A DNA stretch of 64,000 nucleotides from Actinomadura litoris (GCF_009733595.1 NZ_WOFH01000014.1:186001-250000); one strand, 5' to 3'; positions 37,857 through 46,020 are shown, numbered from the stretch's first letter. Numbers and translations are program-made. Notes: a model not told the origin generated them from the letters alone.

Positions 37857-38018
37857 TCACCCGCGCTTCTTCTTCCGCTTACGCCGCGGCACCCGCCCCT
37901 GCCGCGCACCCGACCGGGCCTTCTTCTGCGGCGTCCCCTCCAGCCGGCCGACCTCCGGCACCCCATGGGGTCGGTTGGCGACGTCTACCGCGAAGTGCTT
38001 TTTAGCGATCGTGTTCAC
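37857..38018 (-). CDS. 53-residue highly basic peptide
   Basis: The GTG at 38018 follows GAGGAG. The product begins VNTIAKKHFAVDVANRPHGV and ends VPRRKRKKKRG; the last 30 residues are dominated by Lys and Arg. It has no membrane segment or cysteine. It could be a nucleic-acid-binding or host-takeover peptide. It stands alone between the divergent small gene and the DUF5131 operon, with more than 50 bases to each neighbour. Confidence 0.5.
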   Translation of the reverse strand: MNTIAKKHFAVDVANRPHGVPEVGRLEGTPQKKARSGARQGRVPRRKRKKKRG

Positions 38019-38084
38019 CTCCTCGTGTGTGGTCTGGCCGGGCGTCTCGGGGGTCCGCCCGGCCAGTCCTGCTGTGTCATCCGG

Positions 38085-39101
38085 TCATGACGTGGCGTGT
38101 TTGTGCAGGTCGTCACGACGTGTCGGGTATTGGTCCCAGGTGCGGCCGTCCAGCTCGCGGCCCGCGGCCTTCTTCCCGACGCGGCGGATGACCTCGCGGA
38201 ACCCGTGCTCGTCCGGCGGCCCGGCGAGGCGCTCACGGTCGTCGATGCAGCCGAGCCCGACCTGGCCTGTTGGCGCCCATTCGCCGTTCTGCTTGTGGAG
38301 GTAGGCGACGTCGGCGGCTTGGCATTGGTCGCGGAGTGATCGGAACCAGTTGGGGTCGGCGGGTCGGGCGCGGGGGCCGGACTCTCCGCCGGTGATGACC
38401 CAGTCGATGCCGTGGAGACGGCGCTCGCAGCACCCGCCCGCGTGGGCGTAGGAGGCCGTGAGGCCGTGGCCGCGTTCGCTGCCCATCGTCCGGACGGCGT
38501 GCCGCAGATCGATGGGGCCGAGCAGGGGCTCGGCCGAGAGGAAGCGGACGGCGGCCGGGGTCTGGAGGAGGGCCGGGATGCGGAGGTCGGCGCGCTTCTG
38601 GTCCTCGACCGAGACGCCCAACCACACATTCCGAAGCGGCCAATGGTCGAGGCTGGCATGGGTGAACTCGGCCATGGCCTCCTCGACCATGTCCGGGAAC
38701 CCCTCGGTCCCGAGCGAGCCGCGCGACAGCAGCGAACGCATGCGGCCGTGGCGCTTGGTCAACAGCTGAAAGGTGTGGTGGGGTGTCGCGGCCATGACGG
38801 CGAACACCTGGGCGACGAACTCGTCCGGCACGCCGTCGTGGAACAGGTCGGACATAGAGTTCACGAAGATCCGTGTCGGCTTGCGCCACCGCAGCGGCAG
38901 CCCGAGAACGTCCTCGTGCGCGCTGACCCCGAACCCAGGTCCTGAGGTGCGTGGGTCGCCGTCGCGCTGGTACTTGAGGTTGCCCATGGCCTTGAGGCGG
39001 CGGGCCATGGTGAGGGCGTAGCAGGAGTCGCAGCCGGGCGAGAGGCGGTCGCATCCCGTGGTGGGGTTCCAGGTGCGCTGGGTCCACTCAATGGTGGTCA
39101 T
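38085..39101 (-). CDS. DUF5131 (phage Gp37/Gp68-like) protein
   Basis: The 338-residue protein is a DUF5131 member with a radical-SAM-like cysteine set C17-x6-C24-x2-C27 (CDRLSPGCDSCY) followed by helical barrels; WVITGGESGPRARP near 245 is typical of the family. Such proteins occur in phages and some restriction islands; the chemistry is not established, but the cluster-binding site suggests a redox or radical function, perhaps nucleic acid modification. Its start overlaps the membrane-protein gene by four bases. Confidence 0.83.
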   Translation of the reverse strand: MTTIEWTQRTWNPTTGCDRLSPGCDSCYALTMARRLKAMGNLKYQRDGDPRTSGPGFGVSAHEDVLGLPLRWRKPTRIFVNSMSDLFHDGVPDEFVAQVFAVMAATPHHTFQLLTKRHGRMRSLLSRGSLGTEGFPDMVEEAMAEFTHASLDHWPLRNVWLGVSVEDQKRADLRIPALLQTPAAVRFLSAEPLLGPIDLRHAVRTMGSERGHGLTASYAHAGGCCERRLHGIDWVITGGESGPRARPADPNWFRSLRDQCQAADVAYLHKQNGEWAPTGQVGLGCIDDRERLAGPPDEHGFREVIRRVGKKAAGRELDGRTWDQYPTRRDDLHKHATS

Positions 39102-39349
39102 CGCATCCACCTCTCGATCACGTCGGGGAGGCGCGGCTCCTCGGGGTCGGCGAGGAGGTGGTCGACGAGGTCCCAATACGCCTCCTCCTCGTTGGGGTTG
39201 GTGAGGTACTGGATGTGCTCGGGGTGGCCGACCGCGGGGCCGGTGGCGGCGGGTCGTTGGTCGCCGAGCGCGCGGATCGCGGCGGTGGTGAGGACGCCGA
39301 CCGCGATGAGCGTGGAGACGAGGACGAGGGTGGGGAGGGCGCTGGTCAT
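39098..39349 (-). CDS. Small single-pass membrane protein
   Basis: The 83-residue product (ATG at 39349) has one N-terminal hydrophobic helix (MTSALPTLVLVSTLIAVGVL), an Ala/Arg/Asp linker, and an acidic C-terminus (LVDHLLADPEEPRLPDVIER). It overlaps both neighbours by four bases. It could be an anchored accessory protein; function unknown. Confidence 0.5.
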   Translation of the reverse strand: MTSALPTLVLVSTLIAVGVLTTAAIRALGDQRPAATGPAVGHPEHIQYLTNPNEEEAYWDLVDHLLADPEEPRLPDVIERWMR

Positions 39350-39612
39350 GGCCGGCCGTCCTCGGGTCGGGCGCCGACGGGGACGCTGTCGTGGGCCGGG
39401 TGGAGGTCGAGATCCTCGCCGTCGCGCTGGTGCTCGTCGGGCTCGTGCTGTTCCTCGGGTGCGCCGCAGAGGATCCTGAGGACGATCGCCATCGCGGCGA
39501 ATTCGGCGCCTGCCCCGGCGAAGATCGCGAAGTCGTGCCATTGCCGGAGGGCGGCGGTGGTGGTGAGGCAGAGTCCGAGGAGGATTGCGGCGGTGGTGGC
39601 GCTGTTTCTCAT
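39346..39612 (-). CDS. Two-span membrane protein
   Basis: The 88-residue product (ATG at 39612) has hydrophobic segments at about 5-22 (ATTAAILLGLCLTTTAALRQ) and 28-48 (FAIFAGAGAEFAAMAIVLRI), then a hydrophilic tail rich in Glu, Asp and His. This is the shape of a small holin or channel-type protein, but no lytic cassette is next to it. It lies between two other small membrane proteins, all coupled by short overlaps. Confidence 0.5.
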   Translation of the reverse strand: MRNSATTAAILLGLCLTTTAALRQWHDFAIFAGAGAEFAAMAIVLRILCGAPEEQHEPDEHQRDGEDLDLHPAHDSVPVGARPEDGRP

Positions 39613-39917
39613 TGGCCCTCCTTGGGTGGGTGGAGCGCGTTGATCTGCTGTTCCAATTCGGTGAGGCGCGCCTCGCGTTCGTCCGGGTCTGTGATCTGTT
39701 TCGCGGCGGTGATCTCGTCCGCGAGTCCGCTGCAATCCGCGCATCCGTCCCCGCCGCACAGGCCGGCGCAGCCGTACTGCGGGGTCATCGGCGGCACCTC
39801 CGCGGGGCGGCCGGTCGTGGTGCGGGTGCTGCGCGGGGGCGGCGTCAGGCTCGCGAGGACGGACCCGGCCACGAACGCGGCCGCGCTCGACGCCGCCAGG
39901 GCGAGGACGCGGTTCAT
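39609..39917 (-). CDS. Membrane-anchored protein with Cys-rich motif
   Basis: The 102-residue product starts MNRVLALAASSAAAFVAGSV, a single hydrophobic segment, then CAGLCGGDGCADCSGLADE, a compact cysteine cluster, and a charged coiled-coil tail (EREARLTELEQQINALHPP). It may be a membrane-tethered metal-binding protein. It overlaps the WhiB-like gene by four bases. No family was recognised. Confidence 0.5.
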   Translation of the reverse strand: MNRVLALAASSAAAFVAGSVLASLTPPPRSTRTTTGRPAEVPPMTPQYGCAGLCGGDGCADCSGLADEITAAKQITDPDEREARLTELEQQINALHPPKEGQ

Positions 39918-40561
39918 GAGCGCGCCCCCGCCCGGCTCCTCCGGTAGGCGGCGGCGCGGCGTTCCGTGGTCCGCTCGTCCTCGGTCATCCCGCCGAGGAC
40001 CCCACCCGGGTCGGCTCCTTTGGGCAGGCTGAGGATCCAGCCCCGGCACTTCTCGGTCACGGGGCAGCCGCGGCAGATGCCCTTGGCGACCGCGATCGTG
40101 GCGGCCAGGTGCGGGCTGTCCGGTGGCGGGTCCATGACGCTGCCACGCCCCTTGCAGGCGCCGCGGGTGGCCCAGTCCCCGGGGGCCGTGGCCCGTGCGG
40201 TGGGTGTGGGTTCCGCAAGGCGCGCGGGCTTGCGTGGCCCGGCGGGCTGGTCCTCGTCGTCAAGGTGGGCGATCTCGTCCTGGAGCAGCCGCCGGTACTG
40301 CTGCGGGTGGAGTTTCGCGAGCGCGCAGCGGGCTTTGTGGTAGCGGCGCCGGTGGTTGCCCTGCTTGGTGACGAGGGCGGCGAAGTCGTCGGCGAGTTCG
40401 GGGAGTTTCGCCAGCCGGACGATCGCGCGGTCTCGTGCCTTGTTGATGTGGGCGTCGACTTCGCGGTGGGCCTGGGCGCAGGCTTCGTCGACGGGCTCGC
40501 CGTTTCGTTTGTGGCGGACCCATGCGGCGTTGGTGCCGCAGGGTTTGAGCTGCCGGGTCAT
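39914..40561 (-). CDS. WhiB-like transcription factor with long N-terminal extension
   Basis: The 215-residue protein ends with a full WhiB domain: cysteines at 136, 163, 166 and 172 (C-x26-C-x2-C-x5-C) and a GGVLGGMTEDER turn at 186-197, in place of the GVWGGxTxxER of the family. WhiB proteins bind a 4Fe-4S cluster and RNA polymerase sigma A. The 125-residue N-terminal extension, with helical CAQAHREVDAHINKARDRAI and a later CALAKLHPQQY, is unusual. Phage WhiB proteins of mycobacteriophage TM4 inhibit host WhiB2. It lies in a coupled operon. Confidence 0.88.
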   Translation of the reverse strand: MTRQLKPCGTNAAWVRHKRNGEPVDEACAQAHREVDAHINKARDRAIVRLAKLPELADDFAALVTKQGNHRRRYHKARCALAKLHPQQYRRLLQDEIAHLDDEDQPAGPRKPARLAEPTPTARATAPGDWATRGACKGRGSVMDPPPDSPHLAATIAVAKGICRGCPVTEKCRGWILSLPKGADPGGVLGGMTEDERTTERRAAAYRRSRAGARS

Positions 40562-41493
40562 CTCGCCTCCCGTCCGAGGTCGCCTTCGGTGGGCCGTTCG
40601 CCGGTCTTCGGCTCCGTCGAGGAGGCGCCGATGCTTTCGATCTCGTCCATGGCCGAGGCGATCGAGCCGGCCGCAGCCTCCTGGTCGAGGTCGGCCACCA
40701 GCTCCTTGGCCTCGCTCTGAGGGCAGCGCTCGCCCGGGGCCAGCGTGTAGCCGTGTGCCTGGCAGCCGCCGTGGTGGTCGAGGTGGCAGGCGTCCGGGTC
40801 GAGCAGGTCGCGGATCAGGTTGTGCGCGCGGTCCCGGTCGGCCTCGGCCTGGAGCCGCGCCTGGTGCGGCGTGAGGCTGCCGACCCGCTGGAGGACGAAC
40901 GCGTACCGCTCCAACTCGCCCGCGAGCTTGACCTCCATCGACACCTTCGGGTCGTCGTCGGTGGGGATCTCGAACAGCGTCTCGGTGTAGTTGGGGGCGT
41001 CGCCGAGCATGCCGCGTGCGACGCCGACCCAGATCGCGGCGAGCTCACGGGCGGGTGTGAGGTCCATGGACATGCCGTTGCGGAAGTCCATGGCGCGGAT
41101 CTTGGATTCCTCCAGGAACCGTTCGGCCATCTGTTCGACGCCTTCGGCTTCCAGCCGGTCGCGCTCGCGCTGGGTCTCGGCCAGCTCGGCGCTGAACCGG
41201 TCCAGGGCCGGGGCGACAACGCGCATGGCGACGTCGGCGAACCGGCCGTACACGCCTTGCCCGGGATCGGTGGGGCGGTTCTGCTCCGGCCCGCAGAACA
41301 GGTTCTGGCAGAAGGCGGCGGCCAGGTCGGCGCGGAGCTGAGCTGGCTCGCTGGCCGACGGCCCCGGGTCGCGGTACTGGGCCTCGGCGCGCGCCAGTTC
41401 GTCCGCGCACGCCCCGACCTGCTCCTCGCCGAGGCCGTGGGTGCGGAGGATCCGCTCGTATGCGGCGAGCTGCGCATCTGACATGTCAGGCAT
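40558..41493 (-). CDS. 311-residue helical hypothetical protein
   Basis: The product is mostly alpha-helical with heptad-like segments (ELARAEAQYRDPG, FSAELAETQRERDRLEAEGV) and a short Cys/His motif (DACHLDHHGGCQAHG near 238). There is no membrane segment. It belongs to the same coupled operon as WhiB and a beta-barrel-like gene. It could be a scaffold or replication accessory protein; no family was recognised. Confidence 0.5.
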   Translation of the reverse strand: MPDMSDAQLAAYERILRTHGLGEEQVGACADELARAEAQYRDPGPSASEPAQLRADLAAAFCQNLFCGPEQNRPTDPGQGVYGRFADVAMRVVAPALDRFSAELAETQRERDRLEAEGVEQMAERFLEESKIRAMDFRNGMSMDLTPARELAAIWVGVARGMLGDAPNYTETLFEIPTDDDPKVSMEVKLAGELERYAFVLQRVGSLTPHQARLQAEADRDRAHNLIRDLLDPDACHLDHHGGCQAHGYTLAPGERCPQSEAKELVADLDQEAAAGSIASAMDEIESIGASSTEPKTGERPTEGDLGREAR

Positions 41494-41863
41494 CGGCGCT
41501 GCCCCCCTCGCGGTACACGAGAGTCATGGGGCCGACGGCGTCGAGGACCACATGCGGCGGCGGGGTTGTGAGCGGGTCTCTCTTGGAGTCGCCGGGGATC
41601 ATGAGGATCTCGGGGCCGTTCAGCGCTGTGAAGGCGAACCATGCGGCTTCGTTCCGGTCGTGCCACACGTCACCGGCGCGGGGCGGCCAGTCGGCCGAGG
41701 CGACGCGCGTCACGGCGGCCTGCGGCGGCACGCGCCAGCTCGCGTGCTTTCCGTCGAAGCAGTCCTTGGCGGTGATCGTGACGCAGCCGTGCTGGTCCTG
41801 CTCCGCGATGCGGACGCCCTTGATGAGGATGTCGACGATCTCGCCGGGCCGGTACTCGGTCAC
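41486..41863 (-). CDS. Protein with beta N-terminal module shared with the coiled-coil protein
   Basis: The 125-residue product opens with YRPGEIVDILIKGVRIAEQD, closely similar to LKPGTIADITIKGARIERGS in the 406-residue protein at 34993. The rest (VTITAKDCFDGKHASWRVPP, then GDVWHDRNEAAWFAFTALNG) is also beta-rich. The shared module suggests the two bind the same partner or DNA site. It overlaps both neighbours by short stretches. Confidence 0.55.
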   Translation of the reverse strand: MTEYRPGEIVDILIKGVRIAEQDQHGCVTITAKDCFDGKHASWRVPPQAAVTRVASADWPPRAGDVWHDRNEAAWFAFTALNGPEILMIPGDSKRDPLTTPPPHVVLDAVGPMTLVYREGGSADA

Positions 41864-42111
41864 GACGCACCGCCCGAGGGTTCGATCTTGCAGGGCTGGT
41901 CGGCGTCAAGCAGGATCGTCCGGGCGCCCCAGACCTTGCGGCCGTTGACGACGCCCACCACCGCCCAGTGGTAGACGATGACCTGGGCGTGCGCCGAGGG
42001 CTGGGGGCGGGCGGTCACGCGCCACCAGACGACCTTGGTGGGGTAGTCGGGGTGGCGGACGATCACTTGTCCGCCGCGCAGGTCGCGTGCTGGTTTGGTA
42101 TCTGTGGTCAT
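41860..42111 (-). CDS. 83-residue beta-rich hypothetical protein
   Basis: The ATG at 42111 is preceded by AAGGAGGCAACACGGCC, so I prefer it to the upstream ATG at 42243. The product MTTDTKPARDLRGGQVIVRH, then VVWWRVTARPQPSAHAQVIV and WAVVGVVNGRKVWGARTILL, is a small barrel with DNA-reading character. No family was recognised. Confidence 0.5.
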   Translation of the reverse strand: MTTDTKPARDLRGGQVIVRHPDYPTKVVWWRVTARPQPSAHAQVIVYHWAVVGVVNGRKVWGARTILLDADQPCKIEPSGGAS

Positions 42112-42230
42112 GGCCGTGTTGCCTCCTTGGTCGGCAGCCGGTCGGTTCGGCGCCCCGGTCGCACCCGGGGCGCCGTTCGTGCGTGTGGGGATGAGGCGCC
42201 GCCACCACGGGCGGCGCGCGGGCTCGGTCG

Positions 42231-42356
42231 TCACCGGCGCCATCTCCGCCAGGCCAGGGTGACCAGCACCGTCACGCCCGCCGTGATGGCGAGCACCTGG
42301 TCACGACATCCGTCGTCCCGGTGATCGCGAGGGATTTCCGTCACCGGGCGCGTCAC
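42231..42356 (-). CDS. 41-residue membrane peptide
   Basis: The GTG at 42356 overlaps the stop of the upstream gene (GTGA). The product has a polar, charged start (VTRPVTEIPRDHRDDGCRDQ) and one hydrophobic stretch (VLAITAGVTVLVTLAWRRWRR-like end). It looks like a small membrane-anchored peptide of unknown role. It is too short for most gene finders. Confidence 0.5.
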   Translation of the reverse strand: MTRPVTEIPRDHRDDGCRDQVLAITAGVTVLVTLAWRRWRR

Positions 42357-42577
42357 GTCTGCCTCCAGGGGTGGACCCGGCCGATGCTCTTGACGCGAGC
42401 GGAAGCGCGGCCGAAAGCCGCGGTCGGGTCGTACTCGGCCAGCTCGCCCTTCGCCCTGGCCAGCCCGACATGCAGCAGACCGAGCTGCGACAGGGCCATG
42501 GACTGCGCGGTGTCGCTGATGGCCTCCGCCTCACCAACGAGCCGCTCGGCCTCGCGCACGTGATCCCACGGCGTCAT
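42353..42577 (-). CDS. 74-residue helical hypothetical protein
   Basis: The product (MTPWDHVREAERLVGEAEAI, then QLGLLHVGLARAKGELAEYD) is two amphipathic helices with a basic C-terminus; this type of protein is frequent in actinophages. It overlaps both neighbours by four bases. Function unknown. Confidence 0.5.
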   Translation of the reverse strand: MTPWDHVREAERLVGEAEAISDTAQSMALSQLGLLHVGLARAKGELAEYDPTAAFGRASARVKSIGRVHPWRQT

Positions 42578-42870
42578 CGGGGCGTCACCTCGCGCTCGTG
42601 CCAGATGACGATCTCGTCGTCGCGGGCCTCGACACGGGCGGCGTCGGCCCAGCGGGCGTCCTCACCAAGATCGTTCTCGATGGCCGCGAACGCCTTCTTG
42701 ACCTCGTCCCAAGGCGTGCCGGATCGCAGTGCGTATTCGGTGCGGATGAAGTGCCGTTCGCGGCGCGTGTAGTCAGCCACGGCCGCCACCTCGCGGTCGG
42801 GCGTGGGCGCCGGGCTGGTGGGCGAGGCCGGCGCGCCACCACTGGAGGCGGCCGATCCGGAGCGGCTCAC
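42574..42870 (-). CDS. 98-residue hypothetical protein
   Basis: An N-terminal Ser/Pro/Ala linker precedes a conserved-looking domain (YTRRERHFIRTEYALRSGTP, then WDEVKKAFAAIENDLGEDAR). The stretch ALRSGTPWDEVKKAF resembles phage proteins that bind host factors. The ATG at 42870 overlaps the upstream gene by four bases. No assignment is possible. Confidence 0.5.
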   Translation of the reverse strand: MSRSGSAASSGGAPASPTSPAPTPDREVAAVADYTRRERHFIRTEYALRSGTPWDEVKKAFAAIENDLGEDARWADAARVEARDDEIVIWHEREVTPR

Positions 42871-43649
42871 GCATGCTCGGGACCGCCGTCCTGAAAGCCG
42901 CCGGGGGCGGCGTCACCCCCGGCGGGGTCCGGGTGAGCGCCCTGCTCCGTGCGGCGCTCCGCCTCGCACGCCTCCTGGAGCGCGAGCCCCTTCACGCGCT
43001 TCGGCAGCTGCGTGCGCGGCTCCTCCCCGGCGACCGGCGCGCCCGGAGCGACCGCAGGCGCCTCCGGATACCCGGCCGGCCCCTCCCGCTCCTCCGGGAC
43101 CGGGGTGCCGTCCGGCGGCGTGACCGGAAGGCCGCGCCCCACGATCTCCACCGGGTGCGCGCCGGTCTCCTCCTGCTCCACCGGCGCCGTCAACGGGTCC
43201 GGCTGCGACAGATCCTCCGGCGCGAGCCGCCCCGTCTGCTGCGTCGCCTGCGCCGCCTTGAGCGCATCGTCGGTGAAGTTCCGCTGCCGGAGCGTCTCCT
43301 GATAGAGCTCGTCCACGAACATCCGCCACTGCCGCAACTGCGGCACCGTCGCGCCCTCCGGCGGCGTCCACCGGATCAGCCCCACACGCAGGCCCAGACC
43401 CGTGGACTGCTCCACCTCATCCGGCTCCGGGAACCACGTCCCGCACGCCAGCCCGGACAGCTCCTGGTAGATCTCCGCCATCACCGCCGCCGTACGCGCG
43501 GCGTGTCGGTCGATCGCCTCCCGGGTGTAGTCCCCGTGGTCGTAGTGCGTGGCGGCGCTCTTCAGCGCGTCGGCCTGCTCGTGGCCCAGGGACTTGATCC
43601 GCAGGGCCATCTCACCGATGACCCTCATCAGCACGTCACGGTCGTTCAT
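42867..43649 (-). CDS. 260-residue hypothetical protein with disordered C-terminus
   Basis: The first 150 residues are helical (DVLMRVIGEMALRIKSLGHE, EAIDRHAARTAAVMAEIYQE) with a short aromatic strand (GLIRWTPPEGATVPQLRQWR); the rest is Pro/Glu/Gly-rich and likely disordered. The start ATG at 43649 overlaps the upstream stop. It could be an adaptor. No family was recognised. Confidence 0.5.
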   Translation of the reverse strand: MNDRDVLMRVIGEMALRIKSLGHEQADALKSAATHYDHGDYTREAIDRHAARTAAVMAEIYQELSGLACGTWFPEPDEVEQSTGLGLRVGLIRWTPPEGATVPQLRQWRMFVDELYQETLRQRNFTDDALKAAQATQQTGRLAPEDLSQPDPLTAPVEQEETGAHPVEIVGRGLPVTPPDGTPVPEEREGPAGYPEAPAVAPGAPVAGEEPRTQLPKRVKGLALQEACEAERRTEQGAHPDPAGGDAAPGGFQDGGPEHA

Positions 43650-44002
43650 GCGATCTGGCTCCTTGCGGTAGCGGCCGCCAGGCGACCGCGGTGCTGCGTC
43701 AGGTGGACCCGCGCCCGCTCCAGCTCCGCCACCCACAGGTCCAGCGCGGGCAGGTCCGCGATCCGCAGGACGAGCGGGCCGTCCTGGAGGCGGACCATCG
43801 GCCCGGCCGGGCCGTCCAGGACGCCCTGGAACTGGGGGTGGCCGGGCAGCGCGCGGAGGACGACCTCGCTGCCGTAGACGGTGGCGTCCTCGCGCTTGGG
43901 GCTGGTCGGGGTGGTGCGCGGGGTTCGGGGGGTGAGGATGTTCACGAGCCGGAAACCGAACCCGTGTCGCGGGCGGGGGTTCCGGCGGGGGATGATGGTC
44001 AT
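43646..44002 (-). CDS. 118-residue hypothetical protein
   Basis: An Arg/Pro-rich N-terminus (MTIIPRRNPRPRHGFGFRLV) is followed by alpha/beta segments (SEVVLRALPGHPQFQGVLDG, DLPALDLWVAELERARVHLT). The start ATG at 44002 follows an ATGA overlap. The C-terminal helix LWVAELERARVHLTQHRGRL is amphipathic. No family was recognised. Confidence 0.45.
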   Translation of the reverse strand: MTIIPRRNPRPRHGFGFRLVNILTPRTPRTTPTSPKREDATVYGSEVVLRALPGHPQFQGVLDGPAGPMVRLQDGPLVLRIADLPALDLWVAELERARVHLTQHRGRLAAATARSQIA

Positions 44003-44373
44003 GACGGGCTCCCAAGGTCGTCATCAGCGGCGCCCCCCGGCATGGGGGCGCCGCTCGTTTTCGTTCGGATCCGAACAAGACCGCCGCGCGGTGCGACCGC
44101 AGCGGCCGTAGCGCGCAACGCGCGCCCGAGCGTGTTCTCGTGAGCGACCGGCACCCAGGACGGGAACATCGACAACCCGCACCGCCCACGCCAGGTCAGC
44201 GCCCGGCATCGGGGGTTGCGCAGCCCTCGCCACGCCGGGTGCTGCGACTGGCGCAGCCGCACGGCGGAGTGGCCTCTCGCGCATACGTACGGGGGGCCGG
44301 GGACGTATTCGCCGAGCGCCAGCGCGCCCGCCCTGTCACGGGCGCGCTGGCACATGTCACGGACGCCGCTCAT
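43999..44373 (-). CDS. 124-residue basic hypothetical protein
   Basis: The ATG at 44373 overlaps the preceding stop by one base (TGATG). The product has a cysteine-containing middle (RNPRCRALTWRGRCGLSMFP) and a basic, Gly/Arg-rich tail. The coupling to the SWIM-like gene supports the start; without that neighbour the frame would be doubtful. Function unknown. Confidence 0.45.
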   Translation of the reverse strand: MSGVRDMCQRARDRAGALALGEYVPGPPYVCARGHSAVRLRQSQHPAWRGLRNPRCRALTWRGRCGLSMFPSWVPVAHENTLGRALRATAAAVAPRGGLVRIRTKTSGAPMPGGAADDDLGSPS

Positions 44374-44636
44374 CAGGCCGGTGGCCGATCCGGCAGCAGC
44401 GACGCGGCGCCCTGCCACCCCGTGACGAGCTGCACCGAGGCGACGTAGCCGCAACCGCCGTTCAGGCACGTGCACGACCACACGCCCGCGGCGAACCGCA
44501 CCGTGTGCCGCTCGGCGTGGCCCTGCACGTACGCGGTCACCTCGTGCGGCCGGAGCTCCCCGGCCGGGGTCGCGGCGGAGACCACGCGGACCCGCTCGTT
44601 CCTCAGATACCGGAGAGCCTTCGCGCGGATGCTCAC
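44373..44636 (-). CDS. Small SWIM-like zinc-binding protein
   Basis: The 87-residue product contains WSCTCLNGGCGYVASVQLVT near 53-73, a C-x-C-x4-C arrangement like a reduced SWIM zinc finger, preceded by a beta region (ELRPHEVTAYVQGHAERHTV). Such domains bind DNA or protein in phage regulators. It overlaps the following gene by one base. Confidence 0.55.
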   Translation of the reverse strand: MSIRAKALRYLRNERVRVVSAATPAGELRPHEVTAYVQGHAERHTVRFAAGVWSCTCLNGGCGYVASVQLVTGWQGAASLLPDRPPA

Positions 44637-45592
44637 CGTCGGCCGCCCATCTCCGCGATCTCATCGGCGGAGTAGTGCAGCGGGTCGTCGAACGCCTCCG
44701 CCTCGGCCTCGGCGTCCGCCGCCGCCGTGTCCGGCGCGGAGGCCGGGGCGGGCTGCGCGGGCGGAGCAGGGGCGGGGGTCGGGGTCGTGCGCGCCGCGAG
44801 GATCTCCTCCGCCGTCGCCGCCGGCGGCGGGAACTCCTCCTCCTTACGCACCTCGCCCCGCTGGATCGACTGGTAGATCACCCCGAGCTGCGCCGCGGCA
44901 TGCGGCGTCCACCGGCCGTTCGGCTCCCCGACCTTGGCCTCAAGCTGCGCGAGCGTGATCCCGATCTCGGCGTACTTCTCGATCGCGTTCGCGATCCGCG
45001 TCGCCAGCGGGACACCACCGCCGTCGTTCAGCGTGGCGTTGCACAGATCCTTCGCCTCGGCCACGAACCACGGTGGAAGGATCGCGAAGATCATCTCGCG
45101 GACACGGCGAGACCCCTGGTTGGCGTTATTTTCGTAGACGTCGCGGAGCTCCTTGAGCTGGGACGGCCCCTGCTTGGTGTCCCGCAGGTGCGGGACGATG
45201 AACGTCGTGGAGACCCGCGAGTTGGTCTGGACGTCCCACGCCCACGCCTGCATCTCCGACTGGCCGAACTCGTCGTCCCGCCTCATCTCAACGATGCCGT
45301 ACTGGATGTGCCCCCAGCAGCGGGCCAGCTCGCGGGCGAGGTGCACGGACGCGCCGGACACGGGACCGCCCGCCCGGGGGAACCGGTAGAAGGCGCGCTC
45401 GGCGAGGTGCCGCTGCTTGCAGGACTCGATCATCTGGTTGCGCGCGTATTGGACGTCGCGGGGGAACCGCTGCGCGACCTCGACGGCGGCCATGACCTCG
45501 GCGGCCGCACGGGACTGCTCGACGACTGTGCCCTGCCCGATTCGGCCGGGCGCCGGGACGGTCGGGATGGGAGTGCCGTTGGGGTAGGTCAT
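44633..45592 (-). CDS. Candidate single-strand annealing protein
   Basis: The 319-residue protein has a conserved-looking core (RNQMIESCKQRHLAERAFYR, GASVHLARELARCWGHIQYG), central acidic SVTTF-type strands (VQTNSRVSTTFIVPHLRDTK) and a disordered Pro/Ala C-terminus. The next gene but one is a PD-(D/E)XK exonuclease, and annealing proteins and exonucleases form RecT/RecE-type pairs in phages. A RecT-like or analogous role in recombination is inferred from the pairing, not from a firm motif. It overlaps both neighbours. Confidence 0.6.
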   Translation of the reverse strand: MTYPNGTPIPTVPAPGRIGQGTVVEQSRAAAEVMAAVEVAQRFPRDVQYARNQMIESCKQRHLAERAFYRFPRAGGPVSGASVHLARELARCWGHIQYGIVEMRRDDEFGQSEMQAWAWDVQTNSRVSTTFIVPHLRDTKQGPSQLKELRDVYENNANQGSRRVREMIFAILPPWFVAEAKDLCNATLNDGGGVPLATRIANAIEKYAEIGITLAQLEAKVGEPNGRWTPHAAAQLGVIYQSIQRGEVRKEEEFPPPAATAEEILAARTTPTPAPAPPAQPAPASAPDTAAADAEAEAEAFDDPLHYSADEIAEMGGRR

Positions 45593-46020
45593 GTGCTGCT
45601 CGCCTTCATGCGTGCGCGATAGCGCCTATTGGCTTCGTTCTTGCAGGTGCGGCAGGTCCGCTGGCGCCCTGTCCGCACGGTGTTCGCGGGGGTCTCGGGG
45701 TGGTCGCAGCGGAATGCCCGGGGCGCGCCGGCGCGGTAAGCGCCGCGCGCGACGTTGTCGGGGCGAGAGACCGGCTGGAGGTGATCGGGGTTGCAGCACT
45801 CCCGGACGCGACACAGGTGATCCAGGTCCATGCCCTCCGGCACCGGCCCGACAAGCAGTTCCCATACGAACCGGTGGACGACTGCGGTTCCGAGGCCGCG
45901 ACGCCCCCGGTTGATGGCGCCGTAGCCGTTGCGGTGCTTCGCGCCGGTCCAGAGCCAGCACGGGCCATCCGCGTCGATGCGGGCCCAGAGCCGCTCGTCG
46001 AGAGGTTTGACCTTCCTCAT
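45589..46020 (-). CDS. HNH endonuclease (homing type) between recombination genes
   Basis: The 143-residue protein contains CWLWTGAKHRNGYGAI near 21-36 and the HNH core LDHLCRVRECCNPDHLQPVS near 69-90, then a C-terminal CRTCKNEANRR zinc hook. It is the HNH_3 type common in phages as free-standing homing endonucleases. It overlaps the start of the annealing-protein gene and the stop of the exonuclease gene by four bases each, so it is embedded without breaking the operon. Confidence 0.85.
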   Translation of the reverse strand: MRKVKPLDERLWARIDADGPCWLWTGAKHRNGYGAINRGRRGLGTAVVHRFVWELLVGPVPEGMDLDHLCRVRECCNPDHLQPVSRPDNVARGAYRAGAPRAFRCDHPETPANTVRTGRQRTCRTCKNEANRRYRARMKASST

